A stretch of 64,000 nucleotides of DNA from Callaeas wilsoni (taxonomy: Eukaryota > Chordata > Aves > Passeriformes > Callaeidae). Below, piece after piece: positions 45,069 to 55,950 of the stretch. Every line of letters begins with the position of its first letter. Within the stretch, counting starts at the first letter, position 1. The stretch lies in the NCBI GenBank assembly GCA_013398955.1, contig VWPU01014195.1, positions 29,958-93,957 on the forward strand, read 5' to 3'. Under the pieces are notes generated by a model. It was not told the DNA's origin, did no database searches, and saw nothing but the letters and a program-made list of their open reading frames with translations. The position numbers and the translations under genes are program-made.

Positions 45069-48000
45069 TCCTCCCACCTCCCAGTGAGGGACCACAGGGG
45101 CGGACAGTGCAAGGGGAAAAGGTGACCCCAGACAGTGATCAACCCTGTCAGAGGACCCTAAGCAAAGCTAAGGAATTATTTTTCCCCCCCTCTCTCTCTG
45201 CTCTTCTCCTGGATCCTTTATGGACCCAAAACTCTGGACACTTTTTGTCAAATTGCTTTGCCATCACAGCAAAGTGGAGGTCAGGGACCAAAATTGGGTC
45301 AAAATTCAACCCCACATGATTTTAAAGCATTTCAAGCTCAACTCTAAGAATGATTCTGAAACAGATGGGCACCTGGTCTTTCCCAACATGGCAACTCCCT
45401 GTACTCCCTTATTTGCAGCAATACACTCATAAAAATCCAGGGAGCCAATAAAGAGAGGAGAGGAGAGTTTTCAGGTGTTTACTGGCTGTAAAATTATTAA
45501 TACCACCTTCAAACATGTGATTGTGGTGTTATTGCTGATTGTACAGCATTAAAAAAAAATCATAACAATAAAATGTAAAAAAAACCAGCCATTTGTTGCA
45601 AAAGTTTCAGGGTCGTGCACGTGGCCTTTATTACGCGGAGATTTCAAACATTTGGGTTGCTACGAATTTATAGCAGAATCCTGCAGAAGGGTTTGCAAGG
45701 GTTCGTTCTAACCCCTCATGGAACACAAGGAATGGACCAAACCCCCAAATCCAGCTGGAGGAGGACCTGAGGAGATGGGAGAGACCGAACCATAAATACG
45801 CTGGCGCCCAGTTCTACCTGGGCGGTGAATTCTCGCTCCCCTGCCTGTTTGCCCCCCGTCCTTTGTGGTCTCCCCCACGGCAGGAAGGCTGTGGTTGCCC
45901 TGATTTGCTCGCTCATTCTGAAATTAGAGGAGATCTTGCCCTGCCCCACGGGGACCCATTTTTCTGTCCTCACTCCGGAGCCAGCGCGGGGATCCCCGTT
46001 CATCAACCCCGTGTGTCAGGAACCCAAAACACGTCTCTGCTTCTTCCTTCCCCTGTTCTGCTGCTCAGGCCCTGACAGCCAAAAATGTGTCCGTGTGCTT
46101 TAGGCACGAGGAGAGGTGACTACTGATGCTCACAAATGTGTGGTCAATTTTTTTTTTTGCCTGTCAGAAAATCAGCCCCTGGAATCACTGATGCCTTGTG
46201 AAATTACAGTCTAATGTAACCGGCTGGGGTATAAAGTAACCAATTTCTTTATTTTTTAAGAAAATTGTTCTCCTGGAGGTTGAAACACAAAACCAAGACA
46301 TGGATGAAGTTATTTTTGTCCCAAGTCAGGGGAAATTAATGAAATAGCACCTCCCATTCTGTTGACATTGGCCAAGGTTGCCAAAGTCCTCAGTAATATT
46401 GGGGTTCCCGTTATGGGGAATGCTGTAATAACAGGAGGGATTGGGAATATTATACTGGTGGGAATGTCCATGTCGGAGCCAACAAGAGGAGTTAAGCTCA
46501 TGCTTAACTTGAAGCAAATAATCAGTTGGAGTCGATAGTTACAGGGCTGTGATAAAATATCTCCTTACACGCTGGATCAAATGTTGTAAGGGAAAATCTG
46601 TGTCCTGAAATCCCGACTGAGACAGCAGAATCCACCAGCAAACATTGCCTGAAAAAAAGAATTCCTCACTAGATATCCAGGAGGGCAAATTCGTATTTAA
46701 AATGCTGAGTTTTCTCCCATTGGCTTGCTTGTTTTTAATGATCATGAGGTGCTCAACACTGTTTTTTAGGAGCCACTCATCCCTTTCAGCCCCAGAGTGA
46801 AAATGTTGCTCAGTATCTTCCAGTAACTGATCTCATGCTTTCAACTCCTCCACACAAGAGTTCTATCATTGGTTCTATCAAACACGGCTTCCTCACCTCC
46901 ACGGGATGAATTTGGGAGGGAAACGACCCAAGAGGGGGCCAAAAATCCACAGGGAAATAAGGAACCCCTAGGTAAGAGGAACACATATTGCTCTTGGCCA
47001 AAGCAGCTATTATTCAGCATCTATTTTCAATAACAATCTCTGAAAATCCAGATTTTTTTTGCACAGATATATTGGTTTACTGCAGTTCTCTGTGGAGTCT
47101 GGCATTCTGCACTGCCAGCTCTGCGCTGCAGCAAAAACTCCATCCCAAATAATTTGTCCAGTCAACAATAATCGCTCTACATATTAATAAAAGTGGCTTG
47201 AAAAGTTCAATATGGGAGCTAAAATTTGTTTTAACTCCGTGTGGTTTTGGAAGCTGGAATTGACATTCAATCTCGTTTCTGCTACAAAATGTCTTTGACT
47301 CTGTAAGTGTGTAATTATATGCCTCGATATAATTAATTGGAGGACATTATTCTCTTCTCACGGAGAGAAGAGGGATTATGTGGAGTTTCATTTGGCTCCC
47401 AAAGACACGCTTTCCTCGGAGTATTTCCAGTGTCCTCTTTTTTTCATTTAATCTCTGTTTATAGAAAACACACCTAATGAAGAGCCAGTTAAACAGGCAT
47501 CAGAGGTAATTCCAGCCCAGTTTCCACTGGTGTTCCCGTGGAATAACCCCATCCATCACGGCGGGGTGGCTCCTCAGGGATGTGAGGATGGGGATGGGTG
47601 AGGAAGGGGCTGGAATCCAGCCAGGCTCTTCCTCCATCCCAGTATTCCCAGTGCCAGAGGGCTGGCAGGGATCCCGTGGAGGAGAAGGATGGGGAGATGC
47701 TGCAATGCCCCTCTGGTGTTTGGTTCTCCCTCTGGATTCTGTGTGCAAGGAGAGCAGTGGGACCCAGCCAGGGATGCTGGATCTGAGCCTCATCCTGCTC
47801 CTCACGTCCCCAAACTCCCAAAGCCTGGCAGGATCCCCGGGACAAGGGCAAGCCGCACTCAGATTGGGGAGAGCAGGAAAACCCAAAAGGACATTGCGGC
47901 ATCGTGTGGCTCCTTCTGCTCTCCAGAGAGACACCCCGTGAACATCCCCCTTCTCATGCTCCTGACACCAACGGGCGTGAAACCCAAAACCTGCTCCATG

Positions 48001-48728
48001 AGGATTCTGTTAGGAGCAGACCTTGGCCCCGGAGCCCTCCCTTCCTCTCCCATCCCAGAGTGCCCCCTCTCCCCTCCCAGCCCCTGTACGGCGTCCAGGC
48101 TCACTCATGGAAACAACCCCGTGGCTTCTTTTCCACTGCGGCTTCATGCCGGATTTCAGGCTCTTATTTGCCCATTCCTGACGTGTTGCCCATCACGTTC
48201 TGATTATTGAGAGTTTTCCTTTGAAGAGTTACCTGAGGTGAAGCCTAATTGGGCCGGAGGAGGATGCCAGGGCTCGGGAACGCTGCCAGCGCCGCCGGGG
48301 CTCCCGCACGGACAGCGATCCCGGCCCTTTCCCGGCCTGATCTCAGATCCAGGCTGTAAGGGGACACCAGAGATAAAACCTGGGAGAGAGCTGGGAGCAG
48401 CAACGGAGCCACTTCAATGCGGGGAGACCGGTCAGCCTTTAGCAGAATATTTAATATTTAACATTTAATGCGTATCGAGTGTCAGAGTGCAACAAAGGAG
48501 AGGTTTCACGGCTCCTCACTCCAACCCTGGAAGAGTTTCCAGGCTCTGGCTGGATTTGGGAATCCAGCAGTGGCTACCAACACTATCCCTTCATGCTTTA
48601 ACAAAAATATTCCATTTATTCTGGCATTGCAGGCCAAAATAAGGGTTGTGCCACCCAAAAGTGCCCCAAGTGTGTCCCGGGCGGTGTGGGGGTGATCTCA
48701 ATTTGCTTTGCTGCCTGCAAGGACTTCA
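45069..48728. other. unique non-coding DNA, about 3.7 kb
   Basis: No gene or transposon is recognised. 47350-47371 contains a small CTCTTCTC / GAGAAGAG inverted repeat. 47560-48330 is GC-richer with overlapping frames on both strands up to 173 codons, none recognisable. Confidence 0.45.
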
Positions 48729-49009
48729 CATGGATTGATCCAGCTCGTCTCTTCACCCGGTCCCCACCACTGCTGAATCCAAATCCCTTTGTAAAAGTGG
48801 AGGCAAATCCCATCAGCAGCGAAGTTGGGCACAAATGTCCGCAGGGAGGGGTTTTTGGCAAGAGAGGCCTTTGCAGCCATGGCACATCACTGCCCAAACC
48901 CATCCTGTTGGGGACAAGGCAGAGAGCAGTTGGTGGAGATCACAGAATCATGGAATCATTAATGTTGGAAAAGACCACCATGGTCACCATTAAATCGTGT
49001 CCTCAAGTG
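48729..49009. repeat. interspersed duplicated segment, copy A (partner at 63234-63508)
   Basis: About 280 bp in the same orientation as, and nearly identical to, 63234-63508. Visible differences are a small indel near the left end (CAGCTCGTCTC versus ATCTC), CCCGG versus CCCAG, CACAG versus CACGG, and one base near the right end. The right 70 bp (48939-49009) is an antisense CR1 3' terminus beginning ATCACAGAATCATGG; the left 210 bp is not CR1. Sharing of non-CR1 flank shows duplication of a larger segment rather than two CR1 insertions. Copy A stops at CAAGTG, where copy B continues into CR1. Confidence 0.9.
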
Positions 49010-52000
49010 GCATGGCTGGGAATGGCTGGGAAGGGCTTGGAGCTCTGCAGTATCCTGCCATGTCCACGTATTTCATAATAATTGACGGAAAGCAGCAGGA
49101 CAGAGCTGGGGTTGGTGTCACTCCACGGATTCCCGTTTGTTTTCCCTTCAGTCACCACCTGCTTTCATCTGTTTCTGGCTGGGCTGATAATGACTAAAAT
49201 GTCAGGTCCAAAGTCTTGGCTCTTCCCAACAGATGCAATTACCTGCTGCTGGAGAAATCACTTTATTTTCCTTCTTGTCTACCAGTGCACCTATAAAGGG
49301 CGTTTATCTATTAACAGAAACACAGGGGAGGGACAGGACTCAAATGCCATCACAATTCCCTTTCTGGACATCAAGAACTCATCTAAGACAGAATTACCAG
49401 TGGCAGCAGTAAAATGTGTCTGCCTTGGCACTTGAGAGCACAAACACCAGCTAAACATCCCCAGCCAGTGATTGTCAGGAGATATTTTAAATAGAACCGT
49501 TTTATCAGGATGACAAAGAGATGGTGGGGGGAAAAATAAAATTGAAAAGAAAGCATTGAAACAGAGCTGCAAAGGGAAAGAGAAATAAAACATCGAAGCA
49601 AGTTCGATTTTCTCTCTCACTACTTCTTTCACTTCGAGCAAGCACTGGAGAACATTTTGATGTGGTCTGCGGGATTGTTCCCTCAGAGATGATTAAAAAC
49701 AAATTCCCTCAGCCATCAGGGCTTTTGATACGATCGTGTTTTTCCATCTAATTTGATCAGCCCAAACGATGACTAAACTGGGAAGCAGCGCCAGGGCGAC
49801 CAACCCTCTCCCAAAAAGCATTTTCCTAAGCAGAGGTGGCAGAGGCTCCTCCAACAAACTCTGAGTTTCCATTTCTGAGTGTCCAGCAAACCACGCACGT
49901 GTGCACTCGCACAGAAACCTGAGGAAACCAAACCCTTTAGTTACCATTTCTCTGCAATCAGATGGTTTAGAGATTAAGAGAAAAGCAGAAGGGGGAGACG
50001 AGGGGCAAAAATCACATGGGAGGGATGAAAAAAACAAAGCCACGTTTTCTATCTCATCCTACTTTTTTTTTTTTTTTTTTTTGGTTGGGTTTGGGGGTTT
50101 TTTTGCCTTTTCCAGCCCTGTGTTGTGACTTTGACAAATGATGATGCGGGGAGAAGATTTATGCCGGGTCTCGGAGCATTAGCACATTATCACGAGCAAA
50201 ACAGAGCCCTCGGCCCTCCTCTTTGGGGACCCATTGGAAACTTTTTGGGAAGTGATCGATGGGCCCAAGGCCATCCCAGGGAATGCCGTGGTGCCGCCCC
50301 TGGATGGAGTCTGGGATAATGCCCAGGAAGAAGACACCGAGCAGAGGATGAGGAATGGTTCCGGCAAACCCCTCCTGGAAAGGCAAGAGGAACCCTCTGC
50401 TCTCGGGGGAGCTGAGTGTTGAATGATTTAACGGCTACCTTTAGGAAGTGCCTTTTGCTTTATTGCTGCCTTTCTTTTTTTTCCTTTTTTTTTTCCTTTT
50501 TTTTTTCTTTTTTCCTTTTTTTTTTTTTTAAACTTAAGGATCACAACGTCAGCTCTTCCCTGGTTTTCACCTCGCCACCCCAACTCAGCACCCTGCAAGG
50601 CCACAGCTTGAACTCGTCCTCCTGGCAAAGACCCCCAAGCTGTTGACAGAGGGTCTGACTGATCAGGACGTTCTGAACCGATCTGTTGTTGAAAAATAAA
50701 CAACAAAAAGAAAATTAAATTTTAATTAATTTTTTTTTTTTTAAAAAAAGCATTAAATTAAAAATATTCATGTTCGATATGAGGATTTCTGAGCTCACTA
50801 CAGAGGGTTTCCAGTGCTGCCAACTCCATCCTGGATCCCTTTTCCTCAAGAGCAGGGCTGCAGCTCCCAGCATTAAACTGTGCAGATTTTCCACAGAGGT
50901 GTCAGAAATCTCATGGAAAACTGGTGGGATTTTCAGAGCTACTGGAGGCATCAGCCCAGTGCTCTTTATCTCCCTTCCCTGCCGAAACTCCTTTAAAATC
51001 CTCCCTATTCCCTGCCCCGGGAACTGTGAAAAACTCACTTTGCACCGAGTTGAGTTGCTGATGATTCTTTGTCCTCCTAGAACCAAATCTCAGGGTTTTA
51101 ATACTCCCCTAGAATTAAAATTTTCTTAAATTTGGGGAGTGAACATCAGCATCTCAGTCATGAGGTTTTGCTCTCCAATCTGCTTTGACATCCAAGAAAA
51201 CCGCACGGAATTTGGAAGTTTTAATTTTGGGTTGTTTTAATTCTGGTTCCACTCTTGCTGAGATCTCAGGGCCTTATTTCATTTTCCAGAATTTTATGAT
51301 CTGAAATTCCAGGGAAGAATTAAATTTTCAGACCGATTTAGCTTCAAACAACCAAAGCAGAGACAATTTGCAAATTCCAGAGGAATTTTAGACTCTTTTT
51401 GCAGGAATTTGTGTATCTTTGCTAGAGCTACATAAGCTTTAGAAGGCACAATACTCTCAGAAATTATTGAGAAACTCATTTACTAATGAGAGAAATGCAC
51501 ATAAATTTTTTCTACAGGCATGAGAAACTGTAGAAATTGTAATTTTGGCCCCTAAAAACGGGATTGATTAAAGTGCTCTCATTGGAATCTCCCCTTTTTT
51601 GGCTAAATATTGGTAATATAGGTGCCATAATTGAAGAATTAAGTCATTAATTTCTTATCTACAGCACTGTGAATATTTTGTACCTCTTGGAATGTCACCA
51701 TTTATTTAGAGATCTAAGTAAATAAGTAAAATAAAAAACAACAAAAAAAAGGAATTATTTCAAGGGGTAAACTTAACACAAGAGGCTTCTTTATCACTCA
51801 GAAATCTGCTGCACATCCATGTTTTGACCAGAAGCGGCCCTGAAGGAAGGAAAAAAACCTCAACCACCCTCATTTCATACACAAACCACGCAAATGAAAC
51901 ACATTTTATAAACAATGAGTGCGGAGAGCGGAGATTTCAGGGCTCCCGTGGAAGATTTGAAGGTGCCCAGAGATAAAGAAAACATTTTGGAGGCAATGAC

Positions 52001-53415
52001 TTGGATCTTTTCAGCACCATTTCCAGCGCAGCGTGGCAGGATGATGGATGAGCCTGCAGCAGCCTCGTGACAAATTAGGGAATTCTGACAGATGTTTGAT
52101 GCTCGGAGCGTTTTTCACTTGAAAGCAAGCCCTGCTTTTCAGGTGCTCCCAAGTTCTCCACGGAGTCTGGGAATTCAGTTATCTGGAGGACAGCAGATTT
52201 CTGGAAATATCATCAGAGCACCCAGCAATCCCTGTTTTCCCAGCCTTGTTACGGAGGAAGAGATGCGAGCAAAATGAGGAGGGATGGCAGGGCAAAAATC
52301 AGGGATTAAAAACCGGGTACTTAAAAAAACGGGATATTAGGGATGATGGGATGACACCAGCAGTGTGGTCCCACTTCTCCAGGCATCTTCTTTCAGGACA
52401 CAGAGCCTTTTATTACCTTTTTAATTTATTTGTGCAAATTGTTCGCTCCTGACATTTTACAGCTTGGGGGATTTGTCTGGTGCTGGCGTTCTCTGAGAGA
52501 TTATTAATTCTCTGAATTATCAAACACAAGGCCAACAGAAAATAGGGATTTTTGAGTTAAACCCCAAGCATGGTACAAACCTAATCTCCAGGAATCACAA
52601 ATAATCCCAATTTTGCCAACTGCCCTGGTTTGGGAGCAGCCTCAGCATCCCAGGGGCAGCTCGGGGAATTTTTCCGAGTCTCCTTTCCTTCCCTTGGTAT
52701 TGAGATAACCTTTGCTGGTGGGTTCAAACCCACGTGGCACGATCAGCTCCAATATTTTATCATGGATGGGGGGAAAAAAAGAGGGAAGAAAAGGGCATTT
52801 TCCCCAAATAATGCTGCTCAGTGTTGCCTCCAGATCCCGGCCCGTGCCGGTGCCCTTTCCCTGCTGGACAAAAACAGAGCAGTGTTTGGAGAGAGCCCTG
52901 CTGTAATTGTGGGCAGTTCTATGGAGGGGAAAAATAATGTGGTTTGTCATCAATCTCCCGGTGTGGCACACAAGGGCTGACTTGTTGAAATTTTGTAGGC
53001 TGTATTTACAGAGAAAACAGAGGCCTGGTGCTGAGCAGGGCCCTATCAGGCCCCAGGTCTGGAAGAATCATATCGGAGCAAGAGGGAAGGCTTGAATCAT
53101 AACCTTTCAGGATAATCTGATCCATGAGGGAATGAAAATTGCTCTGCTCCTGTGAGCAAGATCAAAACCCGGACAATTTAATTATTGGGGAGTTATTTGT
53201 GGGTAGAGACACAGACTGGTTTGAGGCAAGAGCTGACGAACCGAAATCACTCACGCTGCTGTTTCACACAGCTGCAGACAATGGGGAGGAGGAAGGATGG
53301 ATGCTTCCAGCCTTGGAAAATGCAGGGTGGAGTAAAACCAGGTGATGTGATGAGGCAAAGGCAGCGAAAGGGGTAACACAGGTCTTAGCTGAGCCACCAT
53401 TGAGAGAGCCTGGGG
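49010..53415. other. unique non-coding DNA, about 4.4 kb
   Basis: No gene is recognised. Simple runs include 20 T at 50063-50082 and a 61-nt pyrimidine run at 50469-50529. Much of 51.1-52.6 kb is AT-rich. Confidence 0.45.
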
Positions 53416-53618
53416 TTATCGTTGTCATCCTACAGCGAGCAGGATTCAAAGCAGCGAGTATAAAGCTCATGATATTCTTCACTTCTAGTGGATGTGTGAG
53501 TTTTCCAGAGGGGGAGAGCAAAGGAAAGGGAGAAAAGAGGGAGAGAGGCAGAAATCTGGGATAAGTCACAGTAAAACTCCTTCCAAAACAGGCAGCGTGA
53601 CACAGTAATTTATAAAAA
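53416..53618. repeat. direct repeat, copy A (partner at 55747-55950)
   Basis: The last 158 bp (53461-53618) are identical to 55793-55950. The first 45 bp or so are clearly diverged (for example CCTACAGCGAGC versus CCTCCAGTGAGC). The repeat contains a purine-rich core (GAGAAAAGAGGGAGAGAGGC) and ends TTTATAAAAA. Neither copy starts TG or ends CA, so a retroviral LTR pair is unlikely. Confidence 0.95.
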
Positions 53619-53882
53619 GCACATTTTGCTTTGGTTATCTTGTACACAGCTTTCATCAGGGTACTGCCCTTTATTTTCACTTGCCTGTAAAAATTACCTG
53701 ATGAGATGACGAATGGGTTTTTTAATTCAGTGAATGAAATGAAACAGGAGGGCCACGCCGGTAGATTTGGGAGGGCTGTACTGCTACAAACTGCTCACTC
53801 GTGAGTACCATCGATGGCCTCCTTCCTCCTCCTCCTCCCTCACCGTTATTTCTTGGTTTAGGGCTATTTTTCAGACTGATGC

Positions 53883-54236
53883 TGTGATGTGGAAGATCTT
53901 ACATGGAGACAAAAGATCCTACAGGAGCCCTGCCCCAGGTGTTTGGGTGTGGGCTTCCAAGCAGGGGTTCAGAGATGCAGCGAGGCAAGAGTCCAGAGCG
54001 AGGAATGAATCATTTATTAAATTTACCATACCGTGTATATATTCTAGGTCCATAAAGCAATTGAACAGTGTTCACACTTCTCCTAGGGTGATTGGTCAAA
54101 GTCTCAGACACCCCCATAGAAATGTTTTTTCATAATATAATGTACACGAGGTCAGAAGATACCAGATATGAATGCTATTTACAAAAACCCTACCTATTGT
54201 TTACATAGCTTACACAGCAAAGGAAAAGTTCTCACA
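53883..54236 (-). mobile_element. probable solo LTR of an endogenous retrovirus
   Basis: Read on the minus strand the element begins TGTGAGAAC and ends ATCACA, giving a perfect TGTGA/TCACA terminal inverted repeat, over 354 bp. In minus-strand order it has a CCAAT box (54091-54095), a TATA-like TATATAC (54036-54043) and an AATAAA signal (54013-54018), the expected U3-R-U5 order. No internal gag/pol/env sequence is attached. The flanking 5-mers (GATGC on the left, GAATG on the right) are not a clean target-site duplication, so the ends may be off by a few bases or the site has decayed. Family assignment (ERVL-like or other) cannot be made from sequence alone. Confidence 0.6.
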
Positions 54237-54282
54237 GAATGAATGCAAGAAGAGAAAATTTCCTTGCTAACAGCATTTCAGC

Positions 54283-54385
54283 ATCCACATTTGGGACAGA
54301 GCTGTGCTGAGGGACACCAAAAGCANTATCCACATTTGGGACAGAGCTGTCACACCCACCCCTGTGCTGAGGGACACCAAAAGCA
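54283..54385. repeat. imperfect tandem duplication flanking an undetermined base
   Basis: 54283-54325 and 54328-54385 both run from ATCCACATTTGGGACAGAGC to GGACACCAAAAGCA. The first copy lacks the 15 bp CACACCCACCCCTGT, which is bounded by CTGT in the second copy, a typical slip deletion. The single N at 54326 sits exactly at the junction. Confidence 0.9.
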
Positions 54386-54560
54386 CAAACACCGCAGAGG
54401 GGCTGGTTTGGGCCTCGTTTTTGCCCTGTAAAAACCAGGCAGTTCCTCGGTGGCTGCAGGATCCATTCACAATCCATGGAAAAGAAGCTCAAGAGGAAGA
54501 GCCGTGCCTGGAGCAGGGGTGGTGTTATCACCCTTCACCAAGTCGTGGCTTAGGCTGAAG

Positions 54561-54630
54561 AATTCCCAGCTTTTCCCAGCTTTTCCCAGCTTTTCCCAGC
54601 TTTTCCCAGCTTTTCCCAGCTTTTCCCAGC
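54561..54630. repeat. (TTTTCCCAGC)7 decamer array
   Basis: Seven consecutive 10-bp units, the first being AATTCCCAGC. A T4/A4 run recurs every 10 bp, close to one helical turn, which is the arrangement that produces intrinsic DNA curvature. Confidence 0.97.
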
Positions 54631-55746
54631 CTGAGCTGCACCTACACCTCCAAAACAAGAATACCCCAGCCTGGCTTTCCCTGAACGAGCTCTCCATGCA
54701 GTCCATGCTGGGTATTTTCTTTTTAATCTTGTTATTCTGCAGAATTAGGAACACCAGGAAAGGTAAAACCCTCCCCGTGCAGCGAACGGCCTCATCCTGC
54801 AATCTGACCATTTTTCTCTTTCACCCAAATAATTCTGGAGGAGATTTCAAAATAAAACTGACTCTACCTCTTATTAATATTGCCAAATGAGTCACCCCCG
54901 TGCATAGCCCTAATACATAAAAGGAGCATTTTCTTTTGCTTCCATAAAAATATCCAGAGGGCAGTGGCAGGGAGAGTAAATTGAGAAGACCAAAGTTAAA
55001 CAAAACCAGTCTCGTACACTTTCTGCAACTTCATTGTCTGCTTTGCCTCGTGCAGGAGGGAAAAAAAACCCCTGTAGGTTTGCACTGAACACGTTCTAGA
55101 GTTAAAGAAATTATCATAAAGCCCCAGTGGCTGTTTTAAATCACTCCCAACCTGCACACACAGCTTGAATGTTCACTTTCTGCCTCGTTCAGACCGTGGG
55201 CTGCAGATGCTCGCAGTGTCACCCCCAAATAATTTGAAATTTGCCCAACCTTTAGGTCCAAATCCAGGCCAGATTTATGGGGTTTTCTTACTGAAATGCG
55301 TTGGTTCGTATGTGGAGCTGAGTTGCCTGGAGCCCACGAAATTCCAGAGAAAACTGAGTGAGCACTCAGGCTGCTGCCTATGGAAGAGCTGGACAGAGGT
55401 GCTCTCCAAGGCTGAACCTTCCTTCCACAGAATCCCTGGAACTGTGGCTCTCTTAAACCACTGCCGAAGCTCCCCCAGAGCCCCAAGGGTTTGGAAATGA
55501 AGGGGGGGGAAAAAATGACATTTCTGTAATGATTTATTGACCAAATATTGGAGTTTTAAATCTTGCATTTCAGTGTAGCTCAAACCATTACAACTGAGAA
55601 ATAAAAAAAATCAAAATTATCAACGCGGGTCATTGCTTTGACACAGAAATGCTTCAATAGTCATGATTTTTTCTCTTTCTGAAGAGTATTATATTCATCT
55701 CGGGGGAAAAAAAATATTAAAAAGCATTTTCAAAACAAATCTGGAA
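54631..55746. other. unique non-coding DNA inside the direct-repeat interval
   Basis: No gene is recognised. The minus-strand frame at 54467-54811 is partly the decamer array. Confidence 0.45.
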
Positions 55747-55950
55747 TTATTGTTGTCATCCTCCAGTGAGCAGGATTCAAATTAGAGGAGTTTAAAGCTC
55801 ATGATATTCTTCACTTCTAGTGGATGTGTGAGTTTTCCAGAGGGGGAGAGCAAAGGAAAGGGAGAAAAGAGGGAGAGAGGCAGAAATCTGGGATAAGTCA
55901 CAGTAAAACTCCTTCCAAAACAGGCAGCGTGACACAGTAATTTATAAAAA
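55747..55950. repeat. direct repeat, copy B (partner at 53416-53618)
   Basis: Second copy of the roughly 204-bp sequence, same orientation, offset 2,332 bp. From 55793 on it is identical to copy A for 158 bp; the first part is diverged. After TTTATAAAAA the two copies abruptly differ. Confidence 0.95.

Noticed and set aside
47351..47371. CTCTTCTC / GAGAAGAG inverted repeat
   Set aside because: Short, imperfectly centred and without a gene or transposon context; likely chance in purine/pyrimidine-rich sequence.
52715..52745. Possible tRNA T-arm (GGGTTCAAACCCAC)
   Set aside because: The stem pairs only with a 6-nt loop rather than 7, and no matching anticodon or D arm or acceptor stem can be drawn upstream.
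53416..55950. The 204-bp direct repeats as LTRs of one retroelement
   Set aside because: The copies do not begin TG or end CA, no primer-binding site or retroviral coding sequence lies between them, and the left parts differ too much relative to the right parts.
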